A DNA stretch of 7,164 nt from an uncultured Alphaproteobacteria bacterium (GTDB lineage: Bacteria; Pseudomonadota; Alphaproteobacteria; Micavibrionales; Micavibrionaceae). The first letter of the stretch is position 1, and each line of letters starts with the position of its first letter. The stretch spans positions 1 to 7,164 of the forward strand of contig CAKZKV010000119.1 of the NCBI GenBank assembly GCA_937124505.1, read 5' to 3'. This document shows positions 1 through 5,855 of this stretch, in pieces. The position numbers and the translations under genes were made by a program. The notes beneath the pieces are model-generated. The model saw only the letters and a program-made list of their open reading frames with translations, had not been told where the DNA came from and ran no database searches.

Positions 1-498
1 GTGCCGGGCGCGACTGAACGCCGCATAATGTCCCGCCAGCTTCAAACCAAAGGTCGTTGGCTCGGCGTGAATCCCGTGGGAGCGGCCAATACAGAGCGTG
101 TCCTTATGCTCTTTCGCCCGTTTTTCCAAAGCGGCACACAGCTTGTCCAGACCTTCCAGCAACAAATCCGCCGCTTCTTTCAACTGTACGGAAAAAGTCG
201 TATCCAACACATCGGAGGACGTCATCCCCTGATGCACATACCGGGCTTCTTCGCCCACATGCTCAGCCACGGACGTTAAAAACGCGATCACATCATGTTT
301 GACTTCTTTTTCAATTTCATCAATGCGTTCAATATCAAATCCGCCGCGCTCACGGACTGCCTTGGCAACACCTTTCGGGATCGTCCCCATGCCCTCCATT
401 TTTTCGGCGGCAAGTGTTTCAATTTCCAGCATAATACGAAACTTGTTTTCCGCGGCCCAAATCGCGGACATTTCAGGGCGTGTATAACGTGGGATCAT
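1..498 (-). CDS. purB: Adenylosuccinate lyase, N-terminal part (cut by left edge)
   Basis: This cytosolic fumarase/aspartase-superfamily enzyme removes fumarate from SAICAR in IMP synthesis and from adenylosuccinate in AMP synthesis. The 166 visible residues begin MIPRYTRPEM, the conserved substrate-binding start of bacterial PurB. His68 lies in KHDV, His89 in RYVHQ, the GMTSSDVLDT signature covers about 91-100, and His141 lies in GRSHGIHAEPTTFG. These three histidines fall at the same numbers as the active-site histidines studied in Bacillus subtilis PurB. The flexible loop with the catalytic serine lies beyond the edge. The start is ATG at 498-496, one base after the stop of the upstream unknown gene. 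The nearest Shine-Dalgarno-like stretch (AGGAAAG, 512-518) is 12 nt or more away, so coupled translation is likely. Family identity is very secure; the gene is truncated only by the window. Confidence 0.96.
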   Translation of the reverse strand, partial: MIPRYTRPEMSAIWAAENKFRIMLEIETLAAEKMEGMGTIPKGVAKAVRERGGFDIERIDEIEKEVKHDVIAFLTSVAEHVGEEARYVHQGMTSSDVLDTTFSVQLKEAADLLLEGLDKLCAALEKRAKEHKDTLCIGRSHGIHAEPTTFGLKLAGHYAAFSRARH

Positions 499-499
499 G

Positions 500-952
500 T
501 TAAAATACTGCTTTCCTGCTTATATGGTAAAAAGAGCGGCAACCTTCCGCTTCTTCATCTTTGTCTTTTGTCGCCAAAAGAAGTCTGGCATTGATATCAT
601 CAGTTTCATAGACTCGTCTACCATCGCGATCCTTATCCATGATAATAATCATGTACAAATTATCTCTGGGAATCACAGTGCCCCATTTTGCCTCAACTGG
701 AATTTGCCGATCCTTGACGATAATATAAGTATTATTAATCCCCTCTTCAAAATCGGACACAATATTTTTAGACGGCGCAATACAAATCTCGCGAATAATA
801 CCGTTTTTAATTTGCAAAAAAATGTAATGTGCTGCGGCTCTCTCTCCGTAAGAATTATACTGGACGATTATAAACACAATCAGCAATGCAAACAACAACT
901 TGATTGCCGTCATTTTATAATCTGCCAAAAAACCTTTCAGGTTTTCCCACAT
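500..952 (-). CDS. Unrecognised small membrane-anchored protein (150 aa)
   Basis: I do not recognise this family. The protein has a short cytoplasmic-type N-terminus (MWENLKGFLADYK), one strongly hydrophobic helix at about residues 16-32 (IKLLFALLIVFIIVQY), and then a mostly polar domain of about 115 residues. That profile suggests an uncleaved signal anchor or single-pass inner-membrane protein with the bulk outside the cytoplasm. Residues 106-111 read DKDRDG, which resembles the first half of an EF-hand calcium loop, but the usual hydrophobic position 8 is Arg and an acidic residue falls at position 11 rather than 12. The tail is rich in charge (KDKDEEAEG). A possible ribosome-binding site, AGGA, overlaps the radC stop codon about 10 nt before the ATG. 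The gap to radC is 12 nt and to purB 1 nt, so the gene sits inside an apparent operon, which is the main argument that it is real. No function is assigned. Confidence 0.75.
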   Translation of the reverse strand: MWENLKGFLADYKMTAIKLLFALLIVFIIVQYNSYGERAAAHYIFLQIKNGIIREICIAPSKNIVSDFEEGINNTYIIVKDRQIPVEAKWGTVIPRDNLYMIIIMDKDRDGRRVYETDDINARLLLATKDKDEEAEGCRSFYHISRKAVF

Positions 953-964
953 AAGACAATATTC

Positions 965-1660
965 CTACAAAATTCCCTGACTTCGTAAACTTGTATGTCC
1001 ATTTTTAGAAATAATCAAGTGGTCATGTATCACAATCCCGAGAGGTTCCAACGCATGAACAATGTCCCGGGTCATCGTAATATCCTCTGGAGATGGTGTT
1101 GAATCGCCGCTGGGATGGTTATGAACCAGAATCAGGGCGGTCGCCCCCAACTCCAGAGACCGTGCGGCAACTTCCCGCACATAGACCGGCGTATGGTCGA
1201 TCGTCCCACTACCCTGAATTTCATCGGAAATCAGTTCATTTTTCTTGTTTAAAAACAGGATGCGGAAAAATTCCTTCTTTTCATGCGCCATCGTCGCCGT
1301 GCAATAGTCAATCAGCCGCGCCCAGGAATTCAGGACGGGCTTGTTCATCACTTCACATTTCATCAGGCGTTGCGCCGCCGCCTGAACCGATTTTAAGGCA
1401 ATAGCCGATGTTTCCGACAGGCCGTTAAACGCCGCCAGTTTTTCATGAGAGGCATTTAACACACCTTTATAATCTCCAAATTCCTTGATAAGTGCCTTGG
1501 CGAGTGGTTTCACGTCCCGACGCGGGATGGCCATAAATAACACCAGCTCCAACAACTCATAATCCGCCAGCGCCGCCGCTCCGCCCTGAATAAATCTTTG
1601 ACGCAGGCGGTCACGGTGGCCTTTGTAATGGGGCGATTGTTCCTGTTTTTCAGCAGACAT
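965..1660 (-). CDS. radC: RadC family protein (JAMM/MPN+ domain)
   Basis: The 231-residue protein matches the usual RadC length (E. coli is about 222). An N-terminal helical region (about 8-60, with HRDRLRQRF and ADYELLELVLF) leads to a helix-hairpin-helix-like segment (about 60-95, around FNGLSETSAIALKSV). A C-terminal JAB/MPN domain follows (about 105-231). The JAMM metal motif is complete: His180, His182, Ser184 and Asp193 within HNHPSGDSTPSPED, with an upstream glutamate in SDEIQGSGT. JAMM motifs bind zinc in peptidases, but no substrate is established for RadC. The historic DNA-repair role is doubtful, because the E. coli radC102 phenotype was traced to recG. An AGAAG ribosome-binding site lies 5 nt before the ATG. 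The gene probably heads a leftward unit with the unknown 150-residue protein and purB, and is separated from map by a hairpin. Confidence 0.95.
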   Translation of the reverse strand: MSAEKQEQSPHYKGHRDRLRQRFIQGGAAALADYELLELVLFMAIPRRDVKPLAKALIKEFGDYKGVLNASHEKLAAFNGLSETSAIALKSVQAAAQRLMKCEVMNKPVLNSWARLIDYCTATMAHEKKEFFRILFLNKKNELISDEIQGSGTIDHTPVYVREVAARSLELGATALILVHNHPSGDSTPSPEDITMTRDIVHALEPLGIVIHDHLIISKNGHTSLRSQGIL

Positions 1661-1716
1661 AGTTACTTCTAACGCGAAGCCACAAAGAATCGAAGAGGAA
1701 TTTATAGAAACTCCTA

Positions 1717-1746
1717 AAAAACTCTCTTTTAATATAGAGAGTTTTT
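1717..1746 (-). terminator. Rho-independent terminator-like hairpin after map
   Basis: The arms AAAAACTCTCT (1717-1727) and AGAGAGTTTTT (1736-1746) pair perfectly over 11 bp around an 8-nt AT-only loop. Read on the minus strand, the hairpin begins 10 nt after the map stop and its distal arm ends in six Ts. This is the layout of an intrinsic terminator whose U-tract pairs with an A-tract. The GC part of the stem is short (CTCTCT/AGAGAG), so it may be leaky. On the plus strand it is also followed by a T run (1753-1758). That could block readthrough from the right-facing strand too. Confidence 0.65.
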
Positions 1747-1756
1747 AGAGGGTTTT

Positions 1757-2569
1757 TTACGCATACGGCCACTTGGTATAACCCTTGAGCGAATGCGTAA
1801 AGATTTCAAATCCGTCTTCCGTCACGGCCAGAGAGTGTTCATATTGGGCAGAGAGACTGCGATCACGGGTCACCGCCGTCCAGCCGTCGGGAAGTGTTTT
1901 CGTCGCATATCCACCGGCATTGATCATCGGCTCAATGGTAAAGAACATCCCCGGTTCCAGTCGCATCCCCATTCCCGGCTCGCCGTAATGCACAACGGAG
2001 GGCGGGGCATGAAACACCTTTCCCAGACCATGACCACAGAAATCACGCACCACAGAGAAACGATGGCTTTCAGCATATTCTTGAATGGCGTGCCCGATAT
2101 CGCCAAGTGTTGCTCCGGGCCGGACGACCTCAATCCCCTTCATCATGGCATCATAGGTTACGTCCATCAGATTCCGGGCTTTCACGGAAATCTTATCTCC
2201 CACGCCGTACATACGGCTGGTGTCACCGTGCCAACCGTCCAGAATGACCGTCACGTCAATATTGACGATATCACCGTTTAACAGCTTCTTGTCCCCCGGA
2301 ATGCCATGGCAGACCACATGATTGATGGAGGTGCAGATCGACTTCGGAAATCCTTTATAATTCAATGGCGCGGGAATCGCGCCGTTCTTCGTGATAAACT
2401 CATAGCACAGGCGGTCCAGTTCTTCCGTTGTCACACCGGGAACAACATGGTCGGTAATCATGTCCAGTGTTTCCGCGGCCAATTTTCCAGCCTTTCGCAT
2501 TCCCTCAAAATCTTCCAGAGGATGCAACTCTACACCTGCGGCGTTTTTCTGGCGTGAGGCCTGAAACAT
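1757..2569 (-). CDS. map: Methionine aminopeptidase, type I
   Basis: MetAP removes the initiator methionine from nascent proteins in the cytosol, using a dinuclear metal site on the pita-bread fold. Residue numbers here count from the upstream ATG at 2584. All five metal ligands are present: Asp110 (VNIDVT), Asp121 (HGDTSRM), His185 (FCGHGLG), Glu218 (TIEPMI) and Glu249 (QYEHS). Their spacings (11, 64, 33, 31) nearly match E. coli Map, and the substrate-contacting His93 sits in VVCHGIP. No insertion or SH3 zinc-finger extension is seen, so it is the plain bacterial form. I chose ATG 2569-2567 (270 aa) because GGAAAGAG lies 5 nt before it. The in-frame ATG at 2584 (275 aa) has only AT-rich sequence upstream. 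The gene is divergent from the CinA-like gene and is followed by a terminator-like hairpin. Confidence 0.97.
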   Translation of the reverse strand: MFQASRQKNAAGVELHPLEDFEGMRKAGKLAAETLDMITDHVVPGVTTEELDRLCYEFITKNGAIPAPLNYKGFPKSICTSINHVVCHGIPGDKKLLNGDIVNIDVTVILDGWHGDTSRMYGVGDKISVKARNLMDVTYDAMMKGIEVVRPGATLGDIGHAIQEYAESHRFSVVRDFCGHGLGKVFHAPPSVVHYGEPGMGMRLEPGMFFTIEPMINAGGYATKTLPDGWTAVTRDRSLSAQYEHSLAVTEDGFEIFTHSLKGYTKWPYA

Positions 2570-2574
2570 TTTTA

Positions 2575-2582
2575 CTCTTTCC
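2575..2582 (-). promoter_or_regulatory. Ribosome-binding site that decides the map start
   Basis: Read on the minus strand, GGAAAGAG is followed by TAAAA and then ATG (2569-2567). It lies inside the first codons of the longer reading frame, so the two starts are mutually exclusive in terms of signal. The upstream ATG at 2584 is preceded by TTTTTTTAATATAA, with no purine-rich match to the 16S tail. Confidence 0.55.
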
Positions 2583-2634
2583 ATTTATATTAAAAAAATA
2601 TTATATTTCTTCACGTAGAAGATAATAATTCCTT

Positions 2635-2663
2635 TTTATAAGGTATCCAATACAGAAAAACAA
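2635..2663 (-). promoter_or_regulatory. Candidate sigma-70-type promoter for map
   Basis: On the minus strand, TTGTTT (2663-2658) and TATAAA (2640-2635) are spaced by 17 nt, which would start transcription near 2628. A second perfect -10 hexamer, TATAAT (2605-2600), lies closer to the gene but has a poor -35 partner. Only consensus similarity supports either. The same AT-rich region must also hold the promoter for the divergent CinA-like gene, for which I see no convincing pair of hexamers. Confidence 0.45.
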
Positions 2664-2679
2664 CGAATAAGGCCTGCCT

Positions 2680-3486
2680 GTGTCAGAAGAACAAAAAAAC
2701 CATACAAACAAAACCTACACTGCCGCGCTGATCATTATTGGAAATGAAATCCTGACGGGGCGTACACAGGACATTAATACACCCTGGCTTGCCCAGAAAC
2801 TTCTGGAAAGCGGCATCCGTCTGGAAGAAGTGCGTATTATCGCCGACACAGAGAAATCCATCATTCATACTGTCAACGAACTGCGGCAACAGGTTGATTA
2901 TGTGATCACAACCGGGGGTATAGGCCCAACACACGATGATATTACCTCGGCGTGCGTGGCCAAAGCCCTCGACAAAAAACTGGTCATGAATGAAGAGGCC
3001 GAAAAGATTCTGCTGGATTACTACGGGGAAGAAAATTTCACGGACGCCCGCAAAAAGATGGCCCTGCTGCCACAGGGCGCTAAACTGATCCCGAACCCCG
3101 TCTCCGCTGCTCCCGGCTTTAATCTTGAAAATGTGTTTGTTCTGGCCGGCGTCCCAAAGATCATGCGCGCTATGTATGACCATGTCATCGAGATGATTGA
3201 TGTCGGCGCTCCAGTCTTGTCCAATACAATTTCCTGCGGCCTTCCCGAGAGCGTTCTTGCCCCGGATCTTGGAGAGTTGCAACAAACCTGCCCGGACATC
3301 GAAATCGGCAGCTACCCACATTACCGCGGCGGCGTTTTGGGATTAAGTATCGTCGCTAGGGGCACGGACGAAGCGTTGCTAATGGACATCACACAAAAAA
3401 TTATAGAGATCGTCCGGAAACATGGCGAAGAACCCCGTGCCTTGAACATACGTGACGAAGAAATCCTCTCTCAAGAGAGGCTGTAA
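2680..3486 (+). CDS. Stand-alone CinA-type molybdopterin-binding-domain protein
   Basis: The 268 residues correspond to the N-terminal domain of CinA (the MoaB/MogA-like MoCF fold, COG1058). Motifs in order are IIGNEILTGRTQDINT (about 19-34), the nucleotide/pterin-loop motif TTGGIGPTHDDIT (77-89), an NPVSAAPGF segment (about 139-147) and VLAGVPKIM (154-162). The C-terminal NMN deamidase domain (PncC, COG1546) of full-length CinA is absent, so NMN deamidation is not expected. Related COG1058 domains have ADP-ribose pyrophosphatase activity, and this fold also occurs in FAD synthases, but the substrate here cannot be read from sequence. The start is a GTG with TAAGG ending 7 nt before it. Short CinA-like proteins near map are common in alphaproteobacteria. 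The 3' end carries a 6-bp hairpin just before the stop. Confidence 0.9.
   Translation: MSEEQKNHTNKTYTAALIIIGNEILTGRTQDINTPWLAQKLLESGIRLEEVRIIADTEKSIIHTVNELRQQVDYVITTGGIGPTHDDITSACVAKALDKKLVMNEEAEKILLDYYGEENFTDARKKMALLPQGAKLIPNPVSAAPGFNLENVFVLAGVPKIMRAMYDHVIEMIDVGAPVLSNTISCGLPESVLAPDLGELQQTCPDIEIGSYPHYRGGVLGLSIVARGTDEALLMDITQKIIEIVRKHGEEPRALNIRDEEILSQERL
3465..3480 (+). repeat. Inverted repeat at the 3' end of the CinA-like gene
   Basis: CCTCTC and GAGAGG pair perfectly over 6 bp around the tetraloop TCAA, directly before the last codon and stop. The following sequence on the plus strand is A-rich (CTGTAAAAAATAAATTTG), not a T run. It is therefore not a standard intrinsic terminator. It might stabilise the mRNA 3' end or slow the polymerase, or it might be chance in the codons. 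Confidence 0.4.
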
Positions 3487-3495
3487 AAAATAAAT

Positions 3496-3525
3496 TTGCA
3501 ACTTTTCGTTTTTTATGTGTAAACT
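3496..3525 (+). promoter_or_regulatory. Candidate promoter upstream of the small ORF
   Basis: TTGCAA (3496-3501) is followed, after 16 or 18 nt, by TGTAAA (3518-3523) or TAAACT (3520-3525). Either would start transcription at about 3530-3532, just before or at the small reading frame. The spacer is T-rich. The match is moderate and there is no other support. Confidence 0.35.
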
Positions 3526-3537
3526 GAAAGTATGCTG

Positions 3538-3636
3538 ATGCAATTACTCATCACATCTTCTGTTCTGCTTATGTCCGCTATGCTCATGCAAGCGGCAGCA
3601 GCAGCATGTGCAGCGGCGGGTAAGTCCCGCAAATAA
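3538..3636 (+). CDS. Possible small hydrophobic, alanine-rich peptide (32 aa)
   Basis: The frame encodes a peptide beginning MQLLITSSVLLMSAMLMQ, followed by an alanine run with one cysteine and the basic tail GKSRK. Almost all of it could form a single membrane helix, with the positive charges at the C-terminus. GAAAG (3526-3530) lies 7 nt before this ATG. An in-frame ATG at 3532 would give 34 aa but sits only 1 nt from that site. Promoter-like hexamers lie just upstream. The alanine codons include a GCA repeat. Short hydrophobic peptides ending in lysines and arginines include type I toxins and small membrane regulators, but I see no antisense RNA or family match. It could also be a non-coding stretch or a degraded signal peptide. 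Function unknown; existence uncertain. Confidence 0.35.
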   Translation: MQLLITSSVLLMSAMLMQAAAAACAAAGKSRK

Positions 3637-3688
3637 CCTTCGCATAGCGTCATACGCCCACTTCCTTAAAAGTATTAGAAAAGAAACC

Positions 3689-3709
3689 AAAAAACTTCCC
3701 TGTTTTTTT
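3689..3709 (+). terminator. Weak terminator-like hairpin before the aminotransferase
   Basis: AAAAAAC (3689-3695) can pair with GTTTTTT (3702-3708) around the loop TTCCCT, ending in a seven-T run. The stem has only one G-C pair, so it is weak, but it sits where the CinA-like or small-ORF transcript could end. The rest of the 3637-3744 spacer shows no RNA gene or convincing promoter that I can support. Confidence 0.3.
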
Positions 3710-3744
3710 ATGCATGACGGGGATAGATAAGAAAGTAGCAAGCC

Positions 3745-4932
3745 ATGTTGATGAAGGCCTATATGAATAACAACACCAGAAGACACCACGATTTTAGAAA
3801 AGACCTTGAATATCTAACCCCGAATGCCGGTGCGGAAATGTTGCGTTACGGCTGGCGCAAACCTGACATCCTGTCTCTGGGACAAGGGGAAGGATGTGCC
3901 GCGACCCCTGATTTTATCATTGATACCGCCAGTCAGGCCATGCAAGAAGGCAAAACCTTTTATGCGCCGGTTCTGGGTTATCCATCGGTCAGGCAAGACC
4001 TCTCGGATTATTACAGGCGAATTTACGATCTGAACATTGAACCCAACCGCCTGTTTTTAACAGGTTCCGGTACGACCGCCATGCATCTGGCCCTGACCAG
4101 TATTCTGGATGCGGGAGATGAAATTCTGGCCGTCACGCCCATATGGAAGAACCTGCTCGGCGCCGCCGAAATCGCCCGCGCAAAAGTTAATCAGGTCTCC
4201 TTACGTGAAGAAAACGGAAACTGGAAACTGGACTTAAACGAATTATTTGCCGCCGTCACACCGGAAACCAAAGCCATCCTGATTGTGACGCCGTCCAATC
4301 CGACCGGCTGGATGATGAAAGACCATGAAATCAAGGCCGTTCTGGACTTCGCCCGCGAACAGAATATCTGGATTATTGCGGATGAGGTTTATGGCCGTAT
4401 TGTCTTTGACAAAGCGCACGCCCCCAGTTTTCTGACCCACGCAACAGCCGACGACAAACTCTATGTCGTCAACAGCTTTTCCAAGGCCTATGCCATGACG
4501 GGCTGGCGTCTGGGATGGCTGGTCGGCCCGACTTTTGCTGAAGAAGTCATCCGCGACATCGCCCTTTACGACAATATGGGGCCCGCCAGTTTTATCCAAC
4601 TGGCCGGAGGAACCGCCCTGCGGGAAGGTGAGGAGTTTATTGCGGGACAAATCGACCGCTGGCGCAAAAACAAAGACATTCTGAATGAGTTTTTTGCAGC
4701 ACACCCGGAATTTGAATGCGCTGAAATTCAGGCCACCTTCTATGCTTTCTTCCGTAATAAAAACAAACCAGACTGTATGTCTTACTGCCGCGAACTGATT
4801 GACGAGGTATCTCTAAGCCTTGCGCCGGGTTGCGCTTTCGGTCAGAGCAGTGAAGGATATATCCGTCTGTGCTTTGCCTGTTCGGAAGCCAAGCTTCTGG
4901 AAGCCCTGAAACGGCTGGAGCAAGTCAGATAA
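3745..4932 (+). CDS. PLP-dependent aminotransferase, class I/II (fold type I)
   Basis: This 395-residue protein is a soluble transaminase moving amino groups between amino acids and 2-oxo acids. Lys247 in NSFSKAYAMTGWRLGW is the Schiff-base lysine. Other PLP contacts are the GSGTT phosphate loop (107-111), Trp134 in TPIW in the ring-stacking position, Asn185 in TPSNPTGW, Asp213 and Tyr216 in IADEVYG, and Arg255. Arg374 in GYIRLCFA is the usual carboxylate-binding arginine of the substrate. Nothing essential is missing. The amino-acid substrate cannot be told from sequence, and the neighbours do not form a pathway that would decide it. Two starts are plausible. ATG 3745 has AGAAAG 9 nt upstream, while ATG 3763 (389 aa) has AAGG 5 nt upstream. 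Conserved sequence begins after both, so the fold is unaffected. I kept the longer form. Confidence 0.93.
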   Translation: MLMKAYMNNNTRRHHDFRKDLEYLTPNAGAEMLRYGWRKPDILSLGQGEGCAATPDFIIDTASQAMQEGKTFYAPVLGYPSVRQDLSDYYRRIYDLNIEPNRLFLTGSGTTAMHLALTSILDAGDEILAVTPIWKNLLGAAEIARAKVNQVSLREENGNWKLDLNELFAAVTPETKAILIVTPSNPTGWMMKDHEIKAVLDFAREQNIWIIADEVYGRIVFDKAHAPSFLTHATADDKLYVVNSFSKAYAMTGWRLGWLVGPTFAEEVIRDIALYDNMGPASFIQLAGGTALREGEEFIAGQIDRWRKNKDILNEFFAAHPEFECAEIQATFYAFFRNKNKPDCMSYCRELIDEVSLSLAPGCAFGQSSEGYIRLCFACSEAKLLEALKRLEQVR

Positions 4933-4942
4933 CCTCCTTTCC

Positions 4943-4971
4943 TTGATATCTTCTCTAAAACAATTTATGTT
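4943..4971 (+). promoter_or_regulatory. Candidate sigma-70-type promoter for mscS
   Basis: TTGATA (4943-4948) and TATGTT (4966-4971) are separated by exactly 17 nt, matching consensus at five and four of six positions. Transcription would begin near 4978 and give a leader of about 26 nt containing the AAAGGGA ribosome-binding site (4991-4997). This suggests that mscS is expressed independently of the aminotransferase, which ends only 71 nt upstream. Confidence 0.5.
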
Positions 4972-5003
4972 GGCCAGGAAGGATTAACAGAAAGGGATTT
5001 AAT

Positions 5004-5846
5004 ATGGACATGACAATGGATATGGAAGTATTTCTGGAATACGGCATGCGGCTTCTGTCCGGTATTCTTGTACTGGGTGCAGGATGGATCATCGGTAAGT
5101 ACACTCAAAAATCAATTGCGAACCTCAAGGCTCTCGACGAAACGCTCGGCAGTTTTCTAGGCGGCTTTGCAAAATATGCTATATTCATTTTCGCTGGCGT
5201 GATTGTTCTTGGACAATTCGGCGTCCAGACGGCCTCCCTGATTGCCGTTCTCGGTGCTGCCGGTCTGGCCATCGGTCTGGCGTTACAGGGAACCCTGTCC
5301 AATATTGCGGCAGGCGTCATGATGCTGATCCTGCGTCCGTTTAACGTCGGCGATTACATCGACTTTGGCGGCACAGGTGGCACGGTTAAATCCTTGGGAC
5401 TGTTTGGAACCGAACTCTCCACCCCGGACAATGTTTATATTTTCGCGCCGAACAGCGCAATTTGGGGCTCTACACTCTACAACTACTCCCGCAATACCCA
5501 GCGCCGCATGGATATCAATCTTGGGATCAGCTATAATGATGATATCGGCAAGGCCCTGAAAACCATCCAGAAAGTTTTGGATAGCGAAGAACGTCTGGTC
5601 ACTACAGAAGGCAAGGAACCCGCCGTCATGACCTCCAATCTTGGCAGTTCCTCCGTCGATCTGATTGCCCGCTTCTGGTGTAAATCCAGCGATTACTGGA
5701 ATCTGAAATGGGACCTGACCAAGGCCTTGAAAGAGGCACTGGATAAAGACGGAATCACTATTCCGTTCCCAACCCAAACCGTCATTTACGAAAACACCCC
5801 GGCGGCCAATGACTCAAAATCAAAGTCTTCGAAAAAAGCAGCCTGA
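5004..5846 (+). CDS. mscS: Small-conductance mechanosensitive channel, MscS family
   Basis: MscS forms a heptameric inner-membrane channel that opens under membrane tension and releases solutes during hypo-osmotic shock. At 280 residues it is close to E. coli MscS (286). TM1 spans about 13-32 and TM2 about 55-73. The pore helix TM3 (about 75-112) keeps the Gly/Ala packing pattern AVLGAAGLAIGLALQGTLSN and ends in the kink and RPF motif. The beta domain follows (VGDYID, GGTVKSLGLFGT, IFAPNSAIWG, YSRNTQRR), then the alpha/beta domain (to about 255) with a closing IPFPTQTV strand like that of E. coli. The C-terminal tail is short and rich in Ser and Lys (DSKSKSSKKAA). The start is supported by AAAGGGA 6-7 nt before the ATG. 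The stop lies 2 nt from the stop of the convergent SDR gene. Confidence 0.96.
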   Translation: MDMTMDMEVFLEYGMRLLSGILVLGAGWIIGKYTQKSIANLKALDETLGSFLGGFAKYAIFIFAGVIVLGQFGVQTASLIAVLGAAGLAIGLALQGTLSNIAAGVMMLILRPFNVGDYIDFGGTGGTVKSLGLFGTELSTPDNVYIFAPNSAIWGSTLYNYSRNTQRRMDINLGISYNDDIGKALKTIQKVLDSEERLVTTEGKEPAVMTSNLGSSSVDLIARFWCKSSDYWNLKWDLTKALKEALDKDGITIPFPTQTVIYENTPAANDSKSKSSKKAA

Positions 5847-5855
5847 CCTCAGGCT
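5832..5855 (-). terminator. Intrinsic terminator of the SDR gene overlapping both convergent stop codons
   Basis: AGCCTGA (5840-5846) and TCAGGCT (5849-5855) form a perfect 7-bp inverted repeat with only CC between, so it probably folds as a 6-bp GC-rich stem with a 4-nt loop. On the minus strand it is followed, after GC, by six Ts (complement of 5832-5837), the classic intrinsic-terminator arrangement. The palindrome contains the TGA of mscS on one strand and the TGA of the SDR gene on the other. On the plus strand no T run follows, so mscS transcripts should not stop here by this mechanism. Confidence 0.75.

Noticed and set aside
497..988. 163-codon plus-strand reading frame opposite the unknown membrane protein
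   Set aside because: Its translation has no domain-like pattern and is rich in Ile, Asn, His and Cys. It runs across the radC end, and the minus-strand frame has a ribosome-binding site, a clear membrane helix and operon spacing.
2683..3321. 212-codon minus-strand frame opposite the CinA-like gene
   Set aside because: The plus strand carries unmistakable family motifs over the same span. The antisense frame has no recognisable motif and is a codon-bias shadow.
3601..3640. GCA/GCG repeat as a possible microsatellite or CRISPR-like repeat
   Set aside because: Only a handful of units, with no spaced repeats. It is explained by alanine codons in the small frame.
3637..3744. Possible riboswitch or small RNA upstream of the aminotransferase
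   Set aside because: Apart from a GCGT/ACGC mini-hairpin (3647-3657) and the weak A/T hairpin, I see no conserved riboswitch core or stable multi-helix fold.
3544..3789. 81-codon minus-strand frame with a CCCC run across the 3487-3744 spacer
   Set aside because: The cysteine run is simply the reverse of the GCA repeat. No ribosome-binding site or family pattern is seen, and it overlaps the aminotransferase start.
5283..5777. 164-codon minus-strand frame opposite mscS
   Set aside because: mscS is certain from its pore helix and beta domain. The opposite frame is a shadow with no independent signal.
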